Source: Terebella lapidaria (taxonomy: Eukaryota > Annelida > Polychaeta > Terebellida > Terebellidae). From it: DNA of 64,000 bases. The first letter of the stretch is position 1. Each line of letters starts with the position of its first letter. Below the pieces are notes generated by a model. It was not told the DNA's origin. It did not search any database and saw only the letters and a list, made by a program, of their open reading frames with translations. Location: NCBI GenBank assembly GCA_949152475.1, contig OX424562.1:2728001-2792000 (forward strand), written 5' to 3'. This document shows positions 25,201 through 37,200 of this stretch, in pieces. Position numbers and translations under genes: made by a program.

Positions 25201-28200
25201 GTCTAAGCTTCACGAACCTCGATCAGCAACTCTCTGATGACTGTGTCCCGCACTCCAATCTGTGTGCTCATTATCATGTTCCCACAAACTCCCGCCTTCT
25301 CGATGGAGACGGCCTGTCAGGGAAATAACAAATTGCATCCATTACAAAACGGAAAGTTATTGAAACTTGACTCATAGCCTGGTACCTATTTCAAGAAAAA
25401 TCTAAATTTACTTTGGCCGATGAAGTTTACGACTCAGCCTGCTACATCCATGTTAAAAGGAAAACTTCCGTTAAAATAGACTTAGGTTTTTTGTGGAATA
25501 GGTCTGTGATGGCACCATACCGTGACTGTGATATTGATGTGTCCGAGCTCTAGCGCGGTGATCGGGAAGGTTTGTGTGGCTTTCTCCTGACCACACACAC
25601 AGACCTCAGTGGACGCAGAACCAGAGGCCAGTCGGTACTTCGTGCTGGATTCCAGCTCCATCTGGATCTAAGGGTAAAAAGTAAAAGTGGAGTCAGGGTC
25701 ATAACGATAGATTTGTGCATTATCTCAAGGCTTAGACTGGTGTTCTGAAAGATTCAGCTACGAAAGCGACAGTCAAAGTTTAATTTTCACAATATTTTAG
25801 GACAGTAAACATGAAATTTGTTGTCTTGAATGATGAATATCACAGTCAAAGTACTGTCGAAGACAGAACGGATCCAGAACCAATTCAATTTACATCAGTA
25901 TGTGCATTTGAATAAAGAATAGCAATTAGAAAAGTAGTAAATAGTCCTATAAATTCGAGGGAGTGTACTTACGACGAGGCACTCGCTGAGGTAGTTGAAG
26001 ACAGAGACAGGCATGTGCACGGTCTCGCCGCGTACGACCGAGTACGGTAACGTGAAGGACAAGAAGAAAGGTTGGAAGGTCTTGAGCGATGTCTCCATGG
26101 AGATGCCGAGTCCGTCCTCGACGTGTGAGCAAGTCGCCCGTCCCACCCACTCCGTGATCGTGTCCGGGGCCGTCTGGGGCAAGGAGGCCACACCCGACGG
26201 TCTGGAGGGAAGAAGGGCGAGTTCGAAATGTAATTTGTTCATCAGTGGGGTGTTGAAAGAATATATTTATGTTGGATTTTTAACACATAAAATTTTGTCA
26301 ATCAATGAACAAACATATTATCAAAGGATCTGTTGAATTCTGATCATAAATTTAATTAGTATCAACAATTTACCAACAAATTATTCCAAATCTATAAGTG
26401 AAGAGTATACAGACTCATGAACATATTTGCGATGTTGTGACATACCCGACGGTGGCGAGACTCCAGAGCCAGGTCTCGGGGAAGAAGCTGCGGACGGAGT
26501 CGACGACTGGGGTGTTGACGGGGGCCATGGGGGCCGGGGCAGCGGGAACAGCAGGGCTTTCCTCCCTAGCCAGGCCTGGGGCTCCAGGGAGGGGCATCGC
26601 TAGAGTGGGGGGAGGGGGGGAAGGTTTCACATTGTGGAGTTTGTAGTGAGCAGATGTACATGTAGATATCATGGCAAGATATGTTTTTTTAGTAACTTAC
26701 TGACACAAATAATTGATCATTCTGTTGAAATTATATTGAATTCGTACGCAATTTTATGCACACATATTTGATAACTGTAATTGATATTATTTCTTAATTC
26801 TAATTTTATACAAACTGAATTAAGCTCAAAGTTTTCAGAAATGTTTTCATTTATCAGGAATATTCAGCAAGTAACTTAACATGCTTGTTCATACAAAGAA
26901 TATATAGCCATGCAATGTTATCAGTACTGCTGTATGCAACAGACTAAGTACATCTAGCTTGATCATAGAATCAAAGTATAATACATATATGTCTCTAGGC
27001 TTGGTCATATCTCTAGGAATCTCTAGGTAATCAGGTAAGTTATGAATATAGACAAAGAGGAATCATGCAAACCATGACATCAACATGCTGTCTGGAATCA
27101 GAAATACACAATCCAAGTTTAGAGTGATTTTAGCAATGGAATAGCAGGGCTAGAATTTCGGCAAGAATCCGAGAATCGATTCTCGCAAAGATTCTCACAA
27201 AATGCCCCTTGATTCTCGCAAAATATAATGGAGTATATGAGAACAGGATTCTCGCAAAATTTTACGAAATTTTAGCCCTGTAATAGTATAGTGTGTATCC
27301 TATTTGGATGTCCTTTTTGGTAAAACAATAAATGAAAATTATACATGCGTTTAGATCTAAGATTAGAACTAGGAAGATACCTGACTTCTAACAGATATAC
27401 ATGACCTTGGTTTAGGGAAGGGTAATCATATGGCTACTGACAAAATCATACTTTTTTGTGTGTCTCTGATTGTTGTTCAATGTTTTAGGAGCAAGCAGAA
27501 AAGCGGCACGTAACTATGACAAACTCCCTGGTAACTAGCTATGATGCGTACCAAAGGCCACATCAAACACGGGTACCGGCATCTCATCATGTTCATTGTA
27601 ATAAGAGAAATAGGGGTAGTCGGGTTGTGATTCACATGGGCGCGTGTCAAGTATGAGGTCACTCAACACGATGACACTTGTATCCTGGGGGGAAAAAAAC
27701 ATAACAAATATCATATCTATCTGGAGCGCTGATGATAGCTGTGAGCCTGGCACCTGTGATGTCCATTTTGGGAGATATCTCTTTCAAGAATTTCTTCCCC
27801 ACAACTTTTCCTTCCTAAGCTCACAAGATAGAGGCTTACCAGCGGCCTCTAAATTGTATTGATGACATGGCTGTCCCTCACTTCCACACGGACATTCATT
27901 AGCAGTTACTCAAAGATCATCGAGTCTTAGGTAAGATACCAGGTAATGCTTATGTGTAGAAGCATTGTTTGCTAAATAATTTTGTTTCAAAATTTTCATT
28001 TGTGATGGTTGAGCGAACCATCCTGCAAATAATTCAAGAATTCAAGTCAAGTTTGATCTGCTGTTCGGTTTTTTGTTCCAGACTTGAGCACTGAAAACTC
28101 ACTCAAATAAAAACTTTTCATAAAAAGCAGACCAGAAATATCACAACATAGAATCTCTGGTCTTGTTTTAGTTTTCACATTTCTTGATGATATCATGATA

Positions 28201-31200
28201 TCTTTGCCTCATTGTCTCAAAATCATACAACTACGTGTGGGGACTCCAGGTAGATCTACTGAAATCATCCTTCATCTCATTATCCAACGTGGTTTCTCAA
28301 CCCAATACAGCTTATCAGGTCGAAACATGGCAAAGTACAGTCTACACTGTACATGAATGTTGTACATCTCGAGCCCAGCGTACATGTAGTTAACTCCCAC
28401 CACCAGCGAAGGCTTCTAATACAGTTTATCCCTGGCCAGAGGTCAGCATCCTGAGCTCAGACAGGGAAATCCTCAGGACATTAATTACATCCAGGCATGC
28501 GGGTACTACTTAAAGGGTCCAGCAAACCGATATAAACTACATGTAACACATATTGAGCGAGGTTGATACAGTAAAAAAATCACTAAACACATGCAGAAAC
28601 ATCTCAGGGAAGGTTATGGACAAGCGTTATGCACCTTCTGGTACAGGTCGGACAGGAGACGAGTACGAGTAAAGGACGCGGTGCTGGATCAGGGACCGTT
28701 CACAGGGTCGGGTGTTCAACACGAGGTCACTGATAACCGCCAGAGATGGGCTCTAACCCCGGCAAATAGAAAACAGCATGATCAAAACAAAGGCATCAAT
28801 GTCTGTATGCCTGATAAAGAAGCCATGATATGTACGACTGCGCAAAGTGAAATATCACACTCATCATATTATGTATACAGAAGATGTCTGCTGTAGAAAA
28901 GTTCAAAGGTCACCTAGTTTGAAAAGTCCTTGCTGAGGCTGGAATTCATGAAATGGATGTAATTTTTATTCCCCATTGGTAGAATTCACATAGAACATGA
29001 TTTTCACCTTTTGACACATACATGTGCCATGCAACCTACATGTATTTATGATTCTTCCAAAACTTGCAAGTTTCCGAGTGCATAATATAATTTTGAATAG
29101 ATTCTGCTTGCGGCTGGATAGTTCCTTCCATTAAACTTCATGATTCCAAGACTGACAACATTCCTCCTCCTGGCCCTCTGAGTATGTTAGAGTGTGCACC
29201 AGATTGCAGAAATTTTGATTCGGTGAACACTTTGTTAATTTGAGTTCTCGCACAACATCTAAAGCAATCGTGCAATTAAAAAGCAAAAACAGTTTGCACT
29301 ACCACCGTTTGAAATTCACACACGTCATATCCATTACATTGCTTATACATGTATATATTCCACAAGATATACATGAAATAACCTACGTCCGGCCCCAGGC
29401 TTTCCGGCCCCAGACTTTCGTCGCATAGATCTACTGCGTAGATAGACATGATGGGGCCAATCACGTTTTTCACATGGCCTTGTATCAAGGTCAAGGTCGC
29501 TCAGGATTTCTAAGTTAGGGACCTTTGACACACAAATATCAAATCACAAAAAAAATCATCAAATCATCAATCACAAAAACATCCTTTTTACAATTTTTCA
29601 ACTGCAATTATTTTTAGGTTACCGGACCTTTGGTCTGATAACCTATTGGCGTGGCGTTGCGTCCGTCGTCCGTCGTCGTCCGACTACATTTTTATCTTTA
29701 AAGTTTACGGTCGAATCTTTCTGAAATTTTGCACAAAAATGCCTAAAAATATTTCCAGAAGGAGGTATTTTTTCAGTTTTTTTATTTTCGACATTTTTTC
29801 AAAATGGCGGCCATTTTTGACAAAAATTTTGGACTTTGATGGTCGTTTTCTCAAAATCTGTTCAGTAACTTTTTTTCTTATTGATGCATAACACTCCTCA
29901 TATATACCTCGTTATAACTTTCCCATGTTGAATTCTCCTATGCTTTATAATGGGACACATTATGCCTAATATCTAACTTAATATTGAGATTAGAGACTAG
30001 GAATCAATTGTGGACATATAGGAAATGGTATAAGCTGAATATTCTCGTGACCTTGAATTTGACCTCTGACCTCAGTTTCAAGGTCAGAGCACAAAATGGC
30101 TAATATCTCGCTTATTATCAACTTTACAGTTTAGGAATCAATTGTGGACATATAGGATATGATATATGCTGAATATTCTGATGACCTTGAATTTGACCTT
30201 TGACCTCATTTTCAAGGTCACAGGAAAAAATGGCTAATATCTTGCTTCTTATCGACTTTACAGTTTAGGAATCAATTATGAACACAATAGGAAATGATAT
30301 ATGTAGATTATTGTCATGGCCTTGAATTTGAAACTTGGCCTCATTTTCAAGGTCACAAGACAAAATGGCTAATATCTCACTTATTATCGATTTTACAGCT
30401 TAGGAATCAATTGTGGACATATAGGAAATGATATATGCTGAATATTCCTGTGACCTTGAATTTGACCTCTGATCTCATTTTCAAGGTCAAGAGCACAAAA
30501 TGGCTTATCTTGCTTATTATCGACTTTACAGCTTAGGAATCAATTGTGGACATATAGGAAATGATAAACGCCGAATATTCTGATAACTTTAAATTTGACC
30601 TTTGACCTCATTTCCAAGGTCACAGGACAAAATGGCTAATTTCCCGCTTCTTATCAACTTTACAGCTTAGGAATCAATTATGAACATATAGGAAATGATA
30701 TATGTAGATTATTGTCTTGATCTTGAATTTGACCTTTGACCTCATTTTCAAGGTCACTGAACAAAATGGCTAATATCTCACTTATTATCGACTTTACAGC
30801 TTAGGAATCAATTGTGAACATGTATACTAGAAATGATATATGCTAGACATTCTCATGACCTTGAATTGACCAATGCACTTATTTTCAAGGTCACAGGACA
30901 AAAGGCTAATATCTAAAATATATCTTGTCTGGTAACCTTTCTTAGCCCTTGGGCTAATTTTTATGATTTATTTTGCATAACATTAGCAATTATGATCAAA
31001 ACATATTTAGTATTCAAGTTTAATTGACGGATATCAAGATCATTTTCTTGCTATTCCCATTTCCCACCTTGAATGCTTCACTGGAGTCGACATATCGAGA
31101 GTAAGCACTGTAACGCCCGGGATACGGTTGAGGCATTATGTCCCGCTGTTGACGATTCTTTCTACCTCGCCCACGATTTCTTCTTCTCTCTTCTCTTCTC

Positions 31201-34200
31201 TCTTCTCTTGTCTTCTTCTTTTCATCTTCTTCCTTCTGCTCCTGCTCTTCTTCTTCTTCTGCAAATAGTTGAAAGGAATGGCAATAGGGTCACAAAACAA
31301 AACTTACATAAGGCCACATTTTTTTATTAATAGGTTTATGGATTTTTTTCACCCATTTTCAAGATCGAAGGAGGGAATAAAAAAAATTGGATTCTATTTT
31401 TTTTTCATTCTGGAGTTGTATAACAGAAAAAAATGCTCCGAACATATCTCGAAGGGGGGAAAACATCCTTTTTGTTTCATATTAAATTGCCTAAGTCCAG
31501 GGCTGGTGGACCATTTTATCAAGGAAATGCAGCATTCGAAGAGGTTTTTATAGATTTAACATAAAAAATCTAATTTTGGGGAGGTCGGAGGGGATGTAAT
31601 AAATAAAAAAAAGTGATTTTCATTTTGTTTTTTTTTGGTTTTGGCAGAAAACAGGGTCGACGGGTCCCTAAACCTATTTAGGTCCCTAAACCTATTAATA
31701 AAAAAAAAACATGGCCTAATTATGTGGAACAATGCGTAATCAATCTTATTATTCAAGCAAATCCCAAGATCAAAATACTATACAATCCTTATCAACAACA
31801 ACCAGTATTTAACATGTGTGAAAAGACAACTTACGAATGCGTATTTGCTCCTGGCAGTATTCGTCGGTATAACCCCAGTGACTGTACCCTCTGGATGGCA
31901 CTTTTGTAGGTATCCGCCACAAAAGCTATCGGAAAAAAATAGACAGTATTTCATGCGAGACTACAACTATGTGAGACTACACTTGAAAACATTTTTATAC
32001 TATCAAATTTCTGATAATATAAAGACAAAACAATGTATTTTCACTTATTAAGTTATTGCTGGTGAACACAGACACAAACACTACTATTTCACTGAAATTT
32101 TCTAGTTGCAGGCTATCAATTTTATATGTATTTTACTACACTGATTGTGACATACTGAAGACATTTCGACCCGATCACCAGTGGCGAGAAGCTTGATGCT
32201 CTTGTCCATGACCCCATAGCCACAAATGGACCCTGGTGAGGCCTTCAGTTCCACGCTCACATCGTCTCCCGGGGCAACTTCCGGGCTACTGAAGGACATT
32301 TCCACCTGGCGAACAACAAAGTAGAATCAATTTAATCCATCATAGCTGATTCTTTGAAGTGTTTTCTTTATTCCTCGATGAATATTTCCAATACATGTTT
32401 ACATCTGAAGGGATATGCATGAATTCTCAATAGTATTTAGAAGCTAAGTAATTTACAATTACATACTTTGTTTTTGATGCAGTGTTTGACATTGAATGTC
32501 TTGCTGTCTGCCACAATCTCTCCATCCCGTCGCACATAATAAACAACAAGACTGGATTTTCCCCAAACATCGTCGGGCAGCTGAACGTCCACAGTGATGC
32601 CGTTGGCTGGTGACGAATAAATAATAATAACAATAATAATATAATAATAATAATAATCAGATTTGTTTAATGACAGTCCATGATGATAGGCAAAATTCTG
32701 CCTATCTTCCCCATTTCAAATTCAGTGTTCACAATTTGTATTTGCTCACAATTACACGACATGGATTTATTTGACTTTCCAATTATTGTGAAGACTACAA
32801 TATCACACTGGTGGTCAACTTGAGTTACCAAAATATTTTGAAAACCACTAAATATTGGTAAACCTACCTCCATGTGTGTGTTCTAACTCTCCTTCCATCA
32901 CGATACTATACTGTGTTGTTATCTGGAATACAAGTTTTTATACAGAATTCATCAAAACTATCCATTCAAATTATAAATAAAAATTTGAAACAACAGAAAT
33001 TTGAATGTGCCAATTTTCAAACAAAAATGCCGAAAGATTTTTCTGGCAACTCAAAAAGATTTAATCAATGATGGATGAAGAAGGAAATGTCATTCAGTTA
33101 TTGTACTCTAGGTAAGGGAACCTGAAAACCTGAAAATTCCCATCATTCCCGAGGAGTAATGCACTACACACAGTGAGTTAATAATCATTATCCCTACTCG
33201 TTGCCATAGTTACCTTGTAGTAGAAATGGTGGCTGTGTCCCTGATTGTACGCAACATGTGCGGCGAGTCGACCCCCACATTCGATTTCCTCCGACACGGA
33301 GTCGATGACGAGGAAGGAGTCACTAGGCGAGTACCAGGCTTTGACCGAGGTCATCTCATCTGGCATCTGGTATAAGTCATGGTACGGGTCGGAGGTCGGA
33401 ATGTCTGCAGTCACTATGGCCTGAGGACAGGAAGAATGCATTGAGGTTCATATTTCAAAAGTGTGATCATTTCAGTCATAAAAATTTGCATTATCATAGA
33501 GAATTCAAATTTTTTTGGTAATAATACCATTCAATCAAAAAACTAAGATACAAAGGAACTTCACACCATCAAAATTACAGTAACTTTTCAGGCTAAGACC
33601 CAATTAAAGACTCACTGAGATCATCAAGTTTTGCTCGTTGTCGGGTAGCTCCAGGTTCGTCCAGGTCCACATAGCGACACCGTTGCTATCGGTAACCAAG
33701 GATAGCTCCTGTGGGGTGTCAGGATGCTTGGCTGTCACAGTAACAGTCACACCTTGAGCAGGAGATCCTGTTTTCACGTCCGTCACGGAAACCTGCTCAG
33801 GGGAACGAGAAAATTACCCAGAATCATCAGTTAGGAGGTTATTGCATAAACAAGAACATTACATTCAACTAGACGTCAAGGCCTAAAGATGCCTTGGAGG
33901 CATTTCGGTGTGATGAATAATTTATAATACTAGATATCGACGAAAATGAAAAATGTCGACAAATTTCGGGTCAAGGTCAAAGTTCATCCATAATACCCGC
34001 TAGACATGTTTGTCTAGGGCGACGAGTCCGAAAATACCATCCGTTTCGCTCTACGACGCACCGTTTCCGAGATATCGACGAAAACAAAAACTGCCGACTC
34101 GGCAAAAAAATTTCGGGTCAAGGTCAAAGTTAATCCATAATACCCCTTAGACATGTTTGTCTAGGGCGACGAGTCCGAAAGTAACGTCCGTTTCGCTCTA

Positions 34201-37200
34201 CGACGCACCGTTTCCGAGATATCGACGAAAACGAAAAATGCCGACTCGGCAAAAAAATTTCGGGTCAAGGTCAAAGTTCATCAATAATTCCCCTTAGACA
34301 TGTTTGTCTACTGCGACGAGTCCGAAAATAACGTCCGTTTCGCTCTACGACGCACCGTTTCCGAGATATCGACGAAAACGAAAAATGCCGACTCGGCAAA
34401 AAAATTTCGGGTCAAGGTCAAAGTTCATCAATAATTCCCCTTAGACATGTTTGTCTAGTGCGACGAGTCCGAAAATAACGTCCGTTTCGCTCTACGACGC
34501 ACCGTTTCCGAGATATCGACGAAAACGAAAAATGCCGACTCGGCAAAAAAATTTCGGGTCAAGGTCAAAGTTCATCCATAATACCCCTTAGACATGTTTG
34601 TCTAGTGCGACGAGTCCGAAAATAACGTCCGTTTCGCTCTACGAAGCACCATTTCCGAGATAACGACGAAAACGAAAAATGCCGACTCGGCAAAAAAATT
34701 TCGGGTCAAGGTCAAAGTTCATCAATAATACCCTTTAGACATGTTTGTCTAGTGCGACGAGTCCGAAAATAACGTCCGTTTCGCTCTACGACGCACCGTT
34801 TCCGAGATATCGACGAAAACGAAAAATGCCGACTCGGCAAAAAAATTTCGGGTCAAGGTCAAAGTTCATCAATAATACCCCTTAGACATGTTTGTCTAGT
34901 GCGACGAGTCCGAAAATAACGTCCGTTTCGCTCTACGACGCACCGTTTCCGAGATATCGACGAAAACGAAAAATGCCGGCTCGGCAAAAAAAATTCGGGT
35001 CAAGGTCAAAGTTCATCCATAATTCCCCTTAGACATGTTTGTCTAGTGCGACGAGTCCGAAAATAACGTCCGTTTCGCTCTACGACGCACCGTTTCCGAG
35101 ATATCGACGAAAACGAAAAATGCCGACTCGGCAAAAAAATTTCGGGTCAAGGTCAAAGTTCATCAATAATTCCCCGTAGACATGTTTGTCTAGTGCGACG
35201 AGTCCGAAAATAACGTCCGTTTCGCTCTACGACGCACCGTTTCCGAGAATTTCGGGTCAAGGTCAAAGTTCATCCATAATACCCCTTAGACATGTTTGTC
35301 TAGTGCGACGAGTCCGAAAATAACGTCCGTTTCACTCTACGACGCACCGTTTCCGAGATATCGACGAAAACGAAAAATGCCGACTCGGCAAAAAAATTTC
35401 GGGTCAAGGTCAAAGTTCATCCATAATACCCCTTAGACATGTTTGTCTAGTGCGACGAGTCCGAAAATAACGTCCGTTTCGCTCTACGACGCACCGTTTC
35501 CGAGATATCGACGAAAACGAAAAATGCCGACTCGGCAAAAAAATTTCGGGTCAAGGTCAAAGTTCATCCATAATACCCCTTAGACATGTTTGTCTAGGGC
35601 GACGAGTCCGAAAATAACGTCCGTTTCGCTCTACGACGCACCGTTTCCGAGATATGCAGGATGAATCAAGGATGACTCAGCAAAAAATTATTTCGACCTC
35701 TAGGTCAAAGGTCGTTTGAGGTATCGATCCCAAAATCAATAGGGTTCTTCCCTGGTGATATATAAACCTCCGTGCAAAATTCTGCAACTATTGCCTGAAT
35801 ATTTTTTGAGTTATCGTCCGGAAACCAAGTTCCTCGATTTCATCCTCACGGACCTCACGGACCTCGGAGCCGGATCAAAAAAAAAGGTACACCCTAGAGA
35901 TGTTTGTCTAGGGCGACGAGTCCGAAAATAACGTCCGTTTCGCTCTACGACGCACGGTTTCCGAGATATGCAGGAAGCCTCAAGGATGAATCAGCAAAAA
36001 ATTATTTTGACCTCTAGGTCAAAGGTCGTTTGACGGATCGATCCCAAAATCAATAGGGTTCTTCCCTGGTGGCATATGAACCTCCATGCAGAGTTCTGCA
36101 ACTATTGCATAAATATTTTTCCAGTTATCGTCCGGAAACCAAGTCTTAAAATTAGCCTTGATTTCATCCTCACGGACCTCACGGACCTCCGATCCGGCTC
36201 AAAAAGAATAGGGTTCTTCCTCATATCATTTCTGACTTGCGGTGAAAATTTGACAAGGATCTGTCAAGGCAATCTAAAGTTATCGTCCGGAAACCAAAAG
36301 TGGCGGAAGAAGAAAAAAAAAAAAAAAAAAAAAATTCTGCTAAAACCATAAAGGCATTTCTGCCGAAATGCCTTAATTACAAGTAAATTTGAGGTGCTGC
36401 AATATAGTTGATCTATTTTTTAATCCCGTAAATGTTCCAAAATGTATCCCAATATCAAATATTTCCAATAAGAAATAGATTCTGCACCCCAACATACCTT
36501 GCCGTGGTAGGGCAAGCCTGGTTTGAAGTATTGGGCCATGTCGACCATCTCCAGTTTGTACAAGTCAAACCCAAGCTTTGGAGTCTCATAAGTAGCATTC
36601 ATCACTACTCCTAGAAGGGCAAAAATTATCCATTTTATTAATTTATCATTGGATGCAGTGAAATATGTTATTTCTAAGTTGATATTTGTATTTGTAGATA
36701 CTAAGTCCACGCCCTGTACCTGTCCCCTCCTCCGTAACCATGGCGTTCATGTCCACATGGGCGTAGTAATACAGGTGTTTGGAGGCTCGTGTCAGGCGAC
36801 TAGAACCAATCAAGTCCTGGACTCGAATGTCAAACTTGTGACATCCGTTGATCTGCATGAGAAAAAATTTACACAGTTATATTGGATATATGCAAAGTCA
36901 AAAATTGACTCTTACGAAATATAGCATGACATGTATTGATATTAACCACATTGTTGTACATTTTATCAACTCATCTTTAAACTCACATTGCAACAAATTC
37001 TGCACATTCTTAACAATAAATTAAGAATTTATCTTTTTTCTGTTAATCGAGTCCCATACCTGGACATCAATGTTTTGACACTGGAAATCACTGCCTGAGG
37101 ACAGATACATATAAGCCGGGGGCGCAGTCATACACATATTGACCGTCAAATTGCCCTTCACTGGCTCACCGTATGTGTAACTGGAAGCAAGCGATACAAC

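Noticed and set aside
28591-28896. Plus-strand open frame of 101 residues
   Set aside because: It is the antisense of alternative exon 18B, which has proper splice sites and homologues at 18A and 18C.
27552-29522. Exons 18A-18C as consecutive constitutive exons
   Set aside because: Each runs from phase 0 to phase 1, so including two would shift the reading frame.
26446-31925. An anaphylatoxin domain in the thioester protein
   Set aside because: I looked for the six-cysteine pattern in and around the bait exons and found only single cysteines.
33930-35660. Regular repeats considered as a CRISPR array
   Set aside because: Units are 147 bp and repeated along their whole length, with no unique spacers, in animal DNA. 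It is a satellite.
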